Shown: positions 56,044 to 64,000 of the stretch, piece by piece
Layout: the number at the start of each line of letters is the position of its first letter
How positions within the stretch are numbered: the first letter of the stretch is position 1
Assembly (NCBI RefSeq): GCF_016741935.1
Contig: NZ_JAERRG010000004.1
Location: 248,001-312,000, forward strand
DNA: 64,000 nucleotides
Source of the DNA: Streptomyces endocoffeicus
GTDB lineage: Bacteria > Actinomycetota > Actinomycetes > Streptomycetales > Streptomycetaceae
Reading direction: 5' to 3'
Position numbers and translations under genes: made by a program
The notes under the pieces: model-generated
What the model was told of the DNA's origin: nothing
The model's database searches: none
What the model saw: only the letters and a program-made list of their open reading frames with translations

Positions 56044-57051
56044 ATGCCTCGTTCCCGGCATCACCGCAGACTCGCCCTCGCCGCCGCCATCGGCCTGCTC
56101 GCGGCGGGCGCCACCACGGCGGCCACCGCCCAGGCGGCGCCGTCGGCGGCGCGCACCGCCGCCGCGCCCAGCGGGCTCAACGGCCCCTACCTGTACCTGG
56201 GTTGGGGCTCCCCGCCCAAGGCCACGGACGTCATGTCGGCCACCGGCACCCAGCAGTTCACGATGGCCTTCATGCTGTCCGACGGCGGCTGCAACCCCAA
56301 GTGGGACGGCTCCCGCGCGCTCACCGGCGGCAACGACCAGTCCACGATCAACTCCATCCGCTCGGCGGGCGGCGATGTCACCGTCTCCTTCGGCGGCTGG
56401 AGCGGTAACAAGCTGGGCGAGAAGTGCTCCTCCGCGTCCGCGCTGGCCAGCGCGTACCAGAAGGTCATCGACGCCTACAAGCTCAAGTCGATCGACATCG
56501 ACATCGAGTCGACCGAGTTCGAGAACGCGACGGTCCGCCAGCGGGTGATCGACGCGCTCAAGACGGTCAAGCAGAAGAACAGCGGCATCAAGGTGTACGT
56601 CACCTTCGGCACCACCACGAGCGGCCCCGACTCCAACGGCAAGGACCTGGTCAAGCGCGGTGCCACCGCCGGGCTCGACGTGGACGGCTGGGCGGTCATG
56701 CCGTTCGACTTCGGGCAGGGCTCGATCGACATGGCGGCGGCCACCAAGTCCGCGGTGGACGGCCTGAAGAACACGGTGGCGAGCGCGTACGGCCTCTCCT
56801 CCGACGCCGCCTACCGCAAGGCCGGCTTCTCCTCGATGAACGGCAAGACCGATGTCGCGGGCGAGACCATATCCCTGAACAACTTCAAGGACATGGTCTC
56901 CTACGCCAAGAGCCACCACCTGGCCCGCGTCAGCTTCTGGTCGCTCAACCGCGACCGCAAGTGCGGCTCCGGCACGGACGGGGACGCGTGCAGCGGTATC
57001 GACCAGGGCACGTACGACTTCACCAAGGCGCTCGCGGGTTACAACGGCTGA
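56044..57051 (+). CDS. Secreted GH18 chitinase-like glycoside hydrolase
   Basis: Preprotein of 335 aa with a signal peptide (about residues 1-32, ending AQAAPS). The GH18 barrel follows, with SFGGWSG on strand 3 and the catalytic motif SIDIDIES, whose Glu155 is the general acid. The canonical DGxDxDxE is here IDIDIE, with the Asp pattern kept. Bacterial relatives of this size cleave chitin or chitin-like polymers. No carbohydrate-binding module is attached. GGAGG lies upstream of ATG 56044. The sugar ABC operon that follows may take up its products. Confidence 0.87.
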   Translation: MPRSRHHRRLALAAAIGLLAAGATTAATAQAAPSAARTAAAPSGLNGPYLYLGWGSPPKATDVMSATGTQQFTMAFMLSDGGCNPKWDGSRALTGGNDQSTINSIRSAGGDVTVSFGGWSGNKLGEKCSSASALASAYQKVIDAYKLKSIDIDIESTEFENATVRQRVIDALKTVKQKNSGIKVYVTFGTTTSGPDSNGKDLVKRGATAGLDVDGWAVMPFDFGQGSIDMAAATKSAVDGLKNTVASAYGLSSDAAYRKAGFSSMNGKTDVAGETISLNNFKDMVSYAKSHHLARVSFWSLNRDRKCGSGTDGDACSGIDQGTYDFTKALAGYNG

Positions 57052-57095
57052 CACCGAACTGAGCCCCGTCCGCCCGCCCGGCGGCGTTCGATCAA

Positions 57096-57147
57096 GTGAC
57101 CATCCAGGTCACGGGGATTGACCTTCCGTTGAAGCCGACCTTACGGT
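57096..57147 (+). promoter_or_regulatory. Promoter and operator of the sugar ABC operon
   Basis: A palindrome GTGACC-ATCCA-GGTCAC (57096-57112) is followed at once by TTGACC (57118-57123) and, 18 bases later, TACGGT (57142-57147). These are good matches to vegetative -35 and -10 boxes. The palindrome abuts the -35, as expected for a repressor or activator site. The start codon is 41 bases downstream. Confidence 0.65.
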
Positions 57148-57187
57148 CAGCCCGCAGCCCACAGAGGCCAGCAAGGAGGTCGTGCCC

Positions 57188-58564
57188 GTGCGCCCCACCG
57201 CCCCACTGATCCTCGCCGCCACCCTCGCCGCCACCGCCGGACTCACATCCTGCGGTGGCGGTTCGGGCAGCGACCCGGACACCGTCAAGGTCGCCTACAA
57301 CCGCTCCACCGACAACAAGATCCGCTTCAAGGACAACCATCTGGCCGAGGTCAAGAAGCAGTTCGAGAAGGCCAACCCCGGCAAGAAGGTCAAGCTGATC
57401 CCGATCCAGGCGCAGGACAACGACTACGCCACCAAGGTCCAGCAGATGATGCGGTCCCCCAAGACCGCCCCCGATCTGGTCTACGAGGACACCTTCCGGA
57501 TCAACTCCGACATCAAGGCGGGCTATCTGCGCCCCCTGGACGACTATCTGGACAAGTGGAAGACCTGGGACCAGTTCGTCGACACCGCGAAGGCGGCGGC
57601 CAAGGCCGAGGACGGCAAGACGTACGGCGTCCCGGACGGCACCGACACCCGGGGCCTGTGGTTCAACAAGAAGATCTTCGCCAAGGCCGGGCTGCCCGCC
57701 GACTGGTCGCCCAAGAACTGGAACGAGATCCTCGAGGCGGCGCGCACGATCAAGAAGAAGGTCCCCGGCGTCACCCCGCTCAACGTCTACACCGGCAAGG
57801 CCCCGGGCGAGACCTCCGTGATGCAGGGCTTCGAGATGCTGCTGTACGGCACGGGCGAGGCGGGCGGGAACCCGCTCTACGACCCCGGCGCCAAGAAGTG
57901 GGTCACCGGCGGCAAGGGCTTCAGCGACGCCCTCGGCTTCCTCAGGACCGTCTACTCGGAGAAGCTCGGCCCGGACATCTCCGACGCGCTCGACCCCAAC
58001 GTCGGCACCACCGTCTTCAGCGAATGGCTCCCCGAGGGCAAGCTGGCCATCGCCCTCGACGGCTCCTGGCTCGGCCAGAACTGGCTGAAGACCGGCGGCA
58101 AGCCCTGGCCCGAGTGGTCCAAGACCCTCGGCCAGGCCCCGATGCCCACGCAGAACGGCCAGGCGCCCGGCAAGGTCAGCATGTCCGGCGGCTGGACGTG
58201 GGCGATCACCGCGAAGTCCAAGAACCCGGATCTGGCCTGGAAGTTCATCGAGCGGCTCCAGACCAAGGACAACGCGGTCACCTGGGACATCGTCGACGCG
58301 CAGATCGCGGTCCGTAAGGACGTCGCGCAGGACCCGAAGTACACCTCCTCCATGCCCGGGATCACCTTCTTCACGGGCCTGGTGAAGAACACCCACTACC
58401 GCCCCACCACCCCCGTCTATCCGCAGGTGTCCACGGCGATCGGCGAGGCGATGGAGGCGGCGACCACGGGTGACGCCTCACCGGAGAAGGCCGCGAAGTC
58501 CTACGACGACCAGCTGAAGTCCATCGCCGACGGCGCCACGGTGGCGGCGGGCGGCCAGGGCTGA
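57188..58564 (+). CDS. Sugar ABC transporter, extracellular solute-binding lipoprotein
   Basis: A 458-aa family 1 (sugar) solute-binding protein. A short signal peptide with lipobox LTSC (Cys about residue 22) precedes the two-lobed binding fold. Typical segments are APDLVYEDTFRINSDIKAGYL (in parts), DTRGLWFNKKIFAKAGL and KLAIALDGSWLGQNW. GTG 57188 is favoured over GTG 57182 because GGAGG then lies eight bases away. The permease gene follows after 13 bases. Its position right after the GH18 gene suggests uptake of chito-oligosaccharides or similar, which is inference. Confidence 0.9.
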   Translation: MRPTAPLILAATLAATAGLTSCGGGSGSDPDTVKVAYNRSTDNKIRFKDNHLAEVKKQFEKANPGKKVKLIPIQAQDNDYATKVQQMMRSPKTAPDLVYEDTFRINSDIKAGYLRPLDDYLDKWKTWDQFVDTAKAAAKAEDGKTYGVPDGTDTRGLWFNKKIFAKAGLPADWSPKNWNEILEAARTIKKKVPGVTPLNVYTGKAPGETSVMQGFEMLLYGTGEAGGNPLYDPGAKKWVTGGKGFSDALGFLRTVYSEKLGPDISDALDPNVGTTVFSEWLPEGKLAIALDGSWLGQNWLKTGGKPWPEWSKTLGQAPMPTQNGQAPGKVSMSGGWTWAITAKSKNPDLAWKFIERLQTKDNAVTWDIVDAQIAVRKDVAQDPKYTSSMPGITFFTGLVKNTHYRPTTPVYPQVSTAIGEAMEAATTGDASPEKAAKSYDDQLKSIADGATVAAGGQG

Positions 58565-58577
58565 GGGCCGCCCCCCG

Positions 58578-59495
58578 ATGGCAACCGCGACCAAGGTGGC
58601 GGCGGCCCCGACGGAGACCCCGGCCCGGCCGGGCCCCCGTCGCGGCCGCCCCCTGCGCTGGCTTCCGCTCGCCCCCGCCACCGTCATGCTGCTGCTCTTC
58701 CTCGGTGGCCCGATCGCCTACTGCGTCTATATCGCCTTCACCAATATGCAGCTCACGGGCGCGTCCTCCACGGACTTCGTGGGCCTGGACAACTTCCGGC
58801 GCGCCTTCGGGGACGACGACTTCCGCAACGCGGTCGTCCTCACCCTCGTCTTCACCCTCCTCTCCTCCCTCGTCGGCCAGAACACCCTGGGCCTGGCCCT
58901 GGCCGCCCTGATGCAGCGCGCCTCCCGGCCGGTGCGCACGCTGACCGGCTCGATCGTCATCGCGGCCTGGGTCGTCCCCGAGATCGTGGCGGGCTTCCTG
59001 CTGTACGCGTTCTTCCGCCGTGAGGGCACGCTCAACGCGCTGCTGGACTGGCTGGGGCTGCCGTCCCAGAACTGGCTCTACACCCTGCCCATCCTCGCCG
59101 TCTCCTTCGCCAACGTCTGGCGCGGCACGGCCTTCTCGATGCTCGTCTACTCCGCGGCGCTGTCGGAGATCCCCAAGGAGATCACCGAGGCGGCGGAGGT
59201 CGACGGCGCCGGCGGCCTCGGCCGCTTCTGGCACATCACCCTGCCGATGATCCGCCGTTCCATCGGCACCAATCTGATGCTGAACACCCTGCAGACGCTG
59301 TCGGTGTTCGGCCTCATCTGGGCCATGACCCGAGGCGGTCCGGGAAACCGCAGCCAGACCCTCCCGGTCTTCATGTACGACCAGGCGTTCAACAAGTCCC
59401 TGATCGGCTACGGCACGGCGGTGGCACTGCTGTTGCTGCTGGTGGGAGCGCTGTTCTCGGTGGTGTATCTGCGGCTGATGAAGGAAGAGGTCTGA
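58578..59495 (+). CDS. Sugar ABC transporter permease (MalF/UgpA type)
   Basis: A 305-aa inner-membrane permease with six predicted helices and the EAA loop EAAEVDGAGGLGRFWHITLP (about residues 198-217) that contacts the ATPase. It is the first permease of the usual pair. The second (MalG-type) gene expected immediately downstream is missing; a short repeat and a truncated unrelated gene are found there. The ATPase is normally encoded elsewhere (MsiK in Streptomyces). Without a second permease this importer is probably incomplete, unless a homodimer or a distant partner serves. Confidence 0.9.
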   Translation: MATATKVAAAPTETPARPGPRRGRPLRWLPLAPATVMLLLFLGGPIAYCVYIAFTNMQLTGASSTDFVGLDNFRRAFGDDDFRNAVVLTLVFTLLSSLVGQNTLGLALAALMQRASRPVRTLTGSIVIAAWVVPEIVAGFLLYAFFRREGTLNALLDWLGLPSQNWLYTLPILAVSFANVWRGTAFSMLVYSAALSEIPKEITEAAEVDGAGGLGRFWHITLPMIRRSIGTNLMLNTLQTLSVFGLIWAMTRGGPGNRSQTLPVFMYDQAFNKSLIGYGTAVALLLLLVGALFSVVYLRLMKEEV

Positions 59496-59510
59496 CCCCG
59501 CCGCACTGCC

Positions 59511-59540
59511 GTCACATCACGTCACGTCATGTCACGTCAC
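59511..59540. repeat. 5-bp tandem repeat at the transporter/remnant junction
   Basis: Six consecutive 5-bp units (GTCAC, ATCAC, GTCAC, GTCAT, GTCAC, GTCAC) lie between the permease stop and the TauE/SafE remnant and run into the latter's stop codon. Short direct repeats like this can mark a deletion or recombination junction. Confidence 0.75.
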
Positions 59541-59747
59541 GGCGTCGGCGAGCATGAAGGCGGCCACAGCCAGCAGGACCACCGCGAAGATGCGCTGCAG
59601 GCGGGGCCCGGAGACCTTCGCGGCCATGCGCTTGCCGTCCCAGGCGCCCAGGATCGCGGTGCCGATGAACGGGCCGATCACCGCCCAGTCCAGCGAGGTG
59701 GCGGCGCCGGAGCGAGTGGCCGCGCCGATGTCCCTGTCTGTGGTCAC
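59532..59747 (-). pseudogene. C-terminal remnant of a TauE/SafE (TSUP) membrane transporter
   Basis: A 71-codon frame whose product (ATSLDWAVIGPFIGTAILGAWDGKRMAAKV in parts, then RLQRIFAVVLLAVAAFMLADAV) matches the last two membrane helices of TauE/SafE sulfite-exporter-type proteins, normally about 250 aa. The upstream two-thirds is absent; the ten or so residues before the match look unrelated. Most likely a decayed gene at a deletion junction, although GTG 59747 could still be translated. Confidence 0.7.
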
Positions 59748-59833
59748 ACCCTCAACTGTCCGCAGGGACGGCCGTGTTCACATGACGTACGTCACCCAGC
59801 CGACCGCGCGGCCGATCGGTCACGGGCAGGCGG

Positions 59834-60709
59834 TCAGCCACTGTCGCGTGTGCGCCGCCGGTGGGCCTTCTGTCTGCACGCCGCCCCGCAGAACCGCGCG
59901 GGGCGGCCCGCACGGCTGGTGCGGTCGCCGGGCAGCGGGCCACCGCACATCTCGCAGCGACCGATTTCGTCACGCGTAACGGCGGCTCCACCGCCGGCCT
60001 CATCCATTCCGTTACGGAATTTCGTTACGGTTCGCTCCGCTCGCAGTCCGTCGCACATCACCGCCGTCAGCACCCCGGCGCCGGGGCCGCGCCCCTGCTC
60101 CATGGCCGCGCACCCCGCCACCAGCGCCTGTACATCCGCCACTTCGACATCCGCCCTGACCGCTCCGGCCTCCTGGGAGCGCCGGAGCAGCGCACTCAGC
60201 ACGTCGCCGAACTCGCGCCTGGCACCGGCCGCCGCATCGGGAATGCGGCCGGGCGCCTCCCGGGCGAAGGCCTCGCACAGCGCGCGGTTGAGCGACGCCT
60301 CCCTGACCACGCGCTCCAGGAAGCCGAAGAACGCCGCCCCCGGGTCCTCGGCCACGGCCAACGCCCGCCCCTCTGCGACGAACCCCTCCACGCTGTCGGC
60401 GATCACCGCTTCGAAAAGGTCCTCCTTGGAGGGGAAGTGGCGGTACACCGTCCCGGCGCCCACCCCGGCCCGCGCGGCGATGGCGCCGAGCGGCACCATG
60501 CGGCCCTCCGCCGCGAACGAGGCCCTGGCCGCGGCCAGTACCCGTGCCCTGTTCCGCCGCGCGTCGGCCCGCGAGGGCAGCCCTTCCGGTGACGGCCCTT
60601 CCGAAGGCAGCGCTTCCGGAGGCAGCGTTTCCGGCGACACCGTTTCCGGAGGCAGCCCGTCACCCTCTGTCGCGCCGTGCGCCGCTTCCCTCACCATCTC
60701 CGTCCCCAT
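59834..60709 (-). CDS. TetR family regulator with C-terminal zinc-ribbon tail
   Basis: A 291-aa protein. A Pro/Glu/Ser-rich N-terminal stretch made of short repeats (about residues 18-45) precedes the TetR helix-turn-helix (about 50-95; ARVLAAARASFAAEGRMVPLGAIAARAGVGAGTVYRHFPSKEDLF in parts) and helical ligand domain. The tail CEMCGGPLPGDRTS, then GRPARFCGAACRQKAHRRR, has four cysteines of a zinc ribbon. Some Streptomyces TetR proteins have this tail. The start is uncertain: ATG 60709, 60724 or 60697. Divergent from the NmrA-like gene, its probable target. Confidence 0.85.
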   Translation of the reverse strand: MGTEMVREAAHGATEGDGLPPETVSPETLPPEALPSEGPSPEGLPSRADARRNRARVLAAARASFAAEGRMVPLGAIAARAGVGAGTVYRHFPSKEDLFEAVIADSVEGFVAEGRALAVAEDPGAAFFGFLERVVREASLNRALCEAFAREAPGRIPDAAAGARREFGDVLSALLRRSQEAGAVRADVEVADVQALVAGCAAMEQGRGPGAGVLTAVMCDGLRAERTVTKFRNGMDEAGGGAAVTRDEIGRCEMCGGPLPGDRTSRAGRPARFCGAACRQKAHRRRTRDSG

Positions 60710-60717
60710 CCCCCTGA

Positions 60718-60758
60718 TTGACAAGCGGGTCAGCCGTTCCGGTACGTTAACCGGGTTA
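60718..60758 (+). promoter_or_regulatory. Promoter and TetR operator of the NmrA-like gene
   Basis: TTGACA (60718-60723) and, 19 bases on, TACGTT (60743-60748) form a plausible promoter for the gene starting at 60791. The perfect 11-bp palindrome TAACC-G-GGTTA (60748-60758) begins at the last base of the -10, where a repressor would block transcription. TTGACA also overlaps the start region of the divergent TetR gene. Confidence 0.6.
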
Positions 60759-60790
60759 CTCGTTCCGATTCTACTCGGGAGCCTTCCGCC

Positions 60791-61696
60791 ATGACCCCCA
60801 TGACGTCGAAACGAATCATCCTGGTGACCGGCGCGACCGGGCAGCAGGGCGGCGCCACCGCGAGGCGACTGCTCGCGGACGGCCTACATGTACGCGCGCT
60901 CACCCGGGACACCACCGGCCCCGCGGCGGTCGCCCTCGCCTCGGCGGGCGCCGAATTGGTCGCGGGCGACCTGGACGACCGCGCCTCGCTCGACGCGGCG
61001 GCCCGCGGAGCCCACGGTGTCTTCAGCGTCCAGCCCACCCCCGGCATGCCGGGCCTGCCCGCCGAATACGGACCGGACGACGAGGTACGGCGGGGCAGAA
61101 ACGTGGCGGACGCCGCGCAGCGCGCCGGGGCTCAACTCCTCCTCTACGCCTCCGCCTTCGGCGCCGACGGCGACAGCGGGCTGTCGACGCTGGAGAGCAA
61201 GCGACGCATCGAGGAGCACATCGGCGCGATCGGCATGCCCGCGACCGTCCTGCGCCCCACGTCCTTCATGGAAAACCTCCTCCACCCCACCTGGGGTCTG
61301 CGGGACGGCGCCCTGGCCACCCCCTACAACCCGGACACCCGCCAGCAGTTCATCGCGCTGTCCGACATCGCGGCCTTCGCCGCCCTCGCCTTCGACGACC
61401 CCGACCGCTTCCGCTCCCGCGCCTTCGACCTGGCGGGCGACACCCTCACCCCACCGGAGACCGCCACCGCCATCAGCCGTGCCACGGGCCGGGAAGTCCC
61501 GTACGTCCACATCCCCCTCGACGCCATACGCGCCCAGAGCGAGGAAGCGGCCCGCGGCATCCAGTCCCTCAACGACGGCATCTACCCCTTGGTCGACATC
61601 GAGCCCCTGCGCGCCCTCCACCCCGGCCTGCTCACCTTCGAGGACTGGCTGACCCACCACGGCGCGGCCCGCCTCAAGGCCCTGCTGAACACATAG
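60791..61696 (+). CDS. NmrA-like NAD(P)-binding protein
   Basis: A 301-aa atypical short-chain dehydrogenase of the NmrA/HSCARG type. The N-terminal Rossmann motif VTGATGQQGGATARRLL (about residues 12-28) is followed by GDLDDRASLDAAARGAHGVFSVQ (in parts), and RPTSFMENLL is in the middle. Members act as NAD(P)H-sensing regulators or reductases, lacking a full catalytic Tyr-Lys pair. GGGAG lies nine bases before ATG 60791. Divergent from and probably repressed by the TetR regulator. Confidence 0.88.
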   Translation: MTPMTSKRIILVTGATGQQGGATARRLLADGLHVRALTRDTTGPAAVALASAGAELVAGDLDDRASLDAAARGAHGVFSVQPTPGMPGLPAEYGPDDEVRRGRNVADAAQRAGAQLLLYASAFGADGDSGLSTLESKRRIEEHIGAIGMPATVLRPTSFMENLLHPTWGLRDGALATPYNPDTRQQFIALSDIAAFAALAFDDPDRFRSRAFDLAGDTLTPPETATAISRATGREVPYVHIPLDAIRAQSEEAARGIQSLNDGIYPLVDIEPLRALHPGLLTFEDWLTHHGAARLKALLNT

Positions 61697-61875
61697 CCGG
61701 GCGGCGGGGGTCGCCCGGTTCGGCAAGGAGAGCCGCTGACTGATCTGGGCGGGCGGGTCCTTTACCAGGTGATGTACGCAGAGGAAGGTGGCCATGACCC
61801 GCCGCGTCGGCCCGGCGAGCGCGGGCCCCGTCAGCGTGTTGCTCACGGGGGCCGCGCTCGCTCCTAGCGGTTCGG

Positions 61876-64000
61876 TCAGGAGAGCAGATACGCCTTCAAG
61901 ATCGTCACGGCGTACGTGTTGCCGTCGGTGTCGGTCAGATCGGCCTTGAAGGAGACCGACGTGGCGTCCTTCGGGTGGGTCAGGTCCAGGCTCCGCTTGC
62001 CACCCGTGGTGGTCACCGGTCGTTTGGTCCAGGTCGCGCCCTCGTCGTAGGACACCTGCACCGCAAGCGACTTGAGATGCGTGGCGGCCGGGCCCTGGAG
62101 GGAGAGCGGGACGGTGATCCGGCTGCCCGCCTTCGCTGTACTGGCCGTCGTCAGCTCCGGGTGGAAGCGAACGGTGGACAGGGGCAGGGACGCGGCCTCC
62201 GAGCCCTTCGGCTTCGCGGAGGTGAAGCCCCAGTCGGCGGTGAGACGGCTGGTGACACCGGCGACCTCGGCCGGGCGGGTCACGTCCGTGTGGATCGTGT
62301 ACGGCGCCGAGGTGGCGGGGAGGCCGTCGGCCGTCTGGCAGAGGTCGCCGTCGTTGTCGAGCAGTTTCTTGCCGCCCGCGGTGACGGTCGTGTGCTGCTC
62401 GCTCACCCGGGAGGAACCGGCGTGGCCGCCGCCGTCGGCGAAACTCGGGACGCACATGTCGAGCGTGTCACCGGAGCGGCGCGCGGTGTGGTCCTTGTCC
62501 ACCGCCGGGCTGAACACACCGACGTTGTAGGTCGATTCGTACGTCCGGCCCGGCCGGTACGACGTCGGCTGCTCCTCGGGGTAGAACACATCGGTGCCGT
62601 CGTCCGCGGCGGGACCCTGCTGGCTGACGCCGACCGTCCAGGGGAAGCCCTCGGGCGTGGTGACATACGTCTTCGCGGTCGCCGGGAGCGCGAACGGTGC
62701 GCTGGTCGCGCCCAGGGACAGTTCCGGGCCCCTCCACAGCGCGTTGAGGACACCCTTGCGGTCCGGGGCGGACGAGCCGATGCGCCGCTTCAGCAGGGCC
62801 AGTTCGCTCGCTTGGGCCGTGCGCCGGTAGCCGATGGGGAAGCGGTCGGGCAGGTTGTAGAGCAGGTTGTAGGTGGTACTGCCCTTCTGCCACAGGCCGC
62901 CGATCTGCGTACTGAACTTCCCGGCGTCCGGGGACGGGCCCAGGGTCGCGGTGCGCAGCCCCTTGAAGGATTCGCCTAAGAACAGGGTGGCGTTGAGACC
63001 GTTGGGCACGCCCAGGCGGTAGTTCAGATAGCCGGCGGCCATCTTCGCGCTCTCCGGGGCGGTGACCTCGACCGGCTTCGTCTCGCGGGCGTCGAAGGTG
63101 ATCGTGGCGTCCTTGGTGACCGCGAGCTTCGGCTGGACGAGGAGCGAGGTGTCCGTGTCCTCGGGCATCACCGTGTCCACCACATAGTCGCCCCGGGGGA
63201 TACGCAGCTTGTAGACGCCCTTCGAGGTCTCCTGGTAGTCCTCCAACGCGGTGGTCCAGTAGTCGGTGGTGTAACCCTTGATCTCGGTGAGCGGCGAACT
63301 GACGGGCTTGCCCTGCCGGTCGAGGAACTTCAGGGTGACGTCGTACGCCTCGGCCTCGCGGATGACGCCGAAGGACGTCCGTACCTCCGTGTCGCCGCCC
63401 TGCGCGGTGGCGACCAGCGTGCCCGAGTACGCGCCGTCCGGCCCCTCGGTGCGGGTGTCCGCGGTGAGGTCGACGCTCGCGGTGCCGCCCGCCGGGACGG
63501 CGAGTTGGCGTGCGCTGAGGCTGAAGAGACCGTCCGGGGCGGCCTTGCTCTCCGGGCCGGTCGCGGTGGCCGAGAGGTCCAGCGTGACGGGCTTCTCCCC
63601 GTGGTTGCGGTAGGTGATCCGCTTGGTGACCGGCTGGTCGTCGGTGTGCGGCCACATCTGCTCACCGAAGGACACCGACGTCTGTTCGCCGACCACGCTC
63701 TGCGCGATCCCCCGGGCCACGTCGACCCGGCCGGTGCCCTGCTGGTACACGTCGAGACCGGCGGTCGGCTTCGTGGAGGCGGTGAGCGCCTGCTTGATCC
63801 GCTGTCCGGTCCAGTCCGGGTGCTCCTGGGCCAGGATCGCGGCGGCGCCCGTGACGTGCGGTGCCGCCATCGACGTACCGGACATGGCGACGTAGCCGTC
63901 CGCGGCCGGGTCCCCCATGTCGCCGTGCGCCGCCTTCGCCGAGACGATGTCCACGCCCGGGGCGGTGAGGTCCGGCTTCAGCGTGCTGTCGGCGGTCGGG
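61876..64000 (-). CDS. Large S8 subtilisin-like protease, C-terminal part (runs off the window)
   Basis: At least 707 residues of a secreted subtilase; the N-terminal part, with the catalytic Asp and His, lies beyond the window. Visible are the PDLTAPGVDIVSAKA strand and the catalytic Ser in SGTSMAAPHVTGAAA, followed by a long C-terminal region of beta-sandwich type domains (TKRITYRNHGEKPVTLDLSA in parts and later). A single TTA leucine codon (62977-62979, in LFLGESF) suggests bldA-dependent expression, as in the subtilase at 34271. The 61697-61875 gap to the convergent NmrA-like gene holds no clear feature. Confidence 0.92.
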   Translation of the reverse strand, partial: PTADSTLKPDLTAPGVDIVSAKAAHGDMGDPAADGYVAMSGTSMAAPHVTGAAAILAQEHPDWTGQRIKQALTASTKPTAGLDVYQQGTGRVDVARGIAQSVVGEQTSVSFGEQMWPHTDDQPVTKRITYRNHGEKPVTLDLSATATGPESKAAPDGLFSLSARQLAVPAGGTASVDLTADTRTEGPDGAYSGTLVATAQGGDTEVRTSFGVIREAEAYDVTLKFLDRQGKPVSSPLTEIKGYTTDYWTTALEDYQETSKGVYKLRIPRGDYVVDTVMPEDTDTSLLVQPKLAVTKDATITFDARETKPVEVTAPESAKMAAGYLNYRLGVPNGLNATLFLGESFKGLRTATLGPSPDAGKFSTQIGGLWQKGSTTYNLLYNLPDRFPIGYRRTAQASELALLKRRIGSSAPDRKGVLNALWRGPELSLGATSAPFALPATAKTYVTTPEGFPWTVGVSQQGPAADDGTDVFYPEEQPTSYRPGRTYESTYNVGVFSPAVDKDHTARRSGDTLDMCVPSFADGGGHAGSSRVSEQHTTVTAGGKKLLDNDGDLCQTADGLPATSAPYTIHTDVTRPAEVAGVTSRLTADWGFTSAKPKGSEAASLPLSTVRFHPELTTASTAKAGSRITVPLSLQGPAATHLKSLAVQVSYDEGATWTKRPVTTTGGKRSLDLTHPKDATSVSFKADLTDTDGNTYAVTILKAYLLS

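Noticed and set aside
61742..61875. Short plus-strand frame after the NmrA-like gene (GTG/ATG near 61771 and 61794), considered as a small gene or transposase remnant
   Set aside because: It runs into the end of the convergent subtilase gene, and no family was recognised. Evidence too weak to list.

Overview
The window is from an actinomycete, almost certainly a Streptomyces chromosome. The GC content is very high, GTG starts are common, TTA codons are almost absent, and the gene families are typical: AfsR/SARP regulator, XRE-DUF5753/DUF397 pairs, the GlgE pathway and secreted M4/S8 proteases. No rRNA, tRNA, CRISPR array, intact insertion sequence or antibiotic biosynthetic cluster was seen.

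Layout. Positions 1-6860 hold the start of an L,D-transpeptidase lipoprotein, glgX, and a two-gene heterodimeric ABC exporter. Positions 6947-13190 hold a catabolic module: a minus-strand operon (DUF1177 protein, OPT transporter, AroM-like protein, Asp/Glu-racemase-like protein) divergent from an IclR regulator and a PepE aspartyl dipeptidase. Positions 13627-19799 hold three tandem secreted M4 metalloproteases, each with its own leader region and terminator. Positions 19859-22404 hold two membrane proteins, one carrying a phosphate-binding-protein-like domain. Positions 22460-27520 form an accessory patch of small unknown genes, two XRE-DUF5753 regulators, DUF6879 and DUF397 proteins, a 5'-truncated gene, and an orphan attenuator-like RNA leader.

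Positions 27599-44305 hold the storage-glucan genes: glgP (minus), then glgE-treS, maltokinase and glgB (plus). They are split by about 5 kb carrying a rhamnogalacturonan lyase, a pectate lyase, a frameshifted XRE regulator and a subtilase. Together with glgX, this set should make alpha-glucan from trehalose via maltose and maltose-1-phosphate (TreS, maltokinase, GlgE, GlgB) and degrade it (GlgP, GlgX). An AfsR/SARP regulator follows. Positions 48452-52894 hold a C4-dicarboxylate transporter with its sensor kinase and response regulator.

The last part has several divergent regulator/target pairs with visible palindromic operators (HxlR with a reductase, TetR with a methyltransferase, TetR with an NmrA-like protein). 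It also holds a secreted GH18 enzyme, a sugar ABC operon that lacks its second permease and ends at a TauE/SafE remnant, and the C-terminal part of a large subtilase.

Recurring sequence-level features are two roughly 280-bp intergenic elements bounded by identical 21-bp terminal inverted repeats, in-frame 18-bp tandem repeats in three unrelated genes, and TTA (bldA-type) codons in both subtilases and one small ORF. Coordinates and starts were worked out by eye. Family names rest on recognised motifs, not on database searches.
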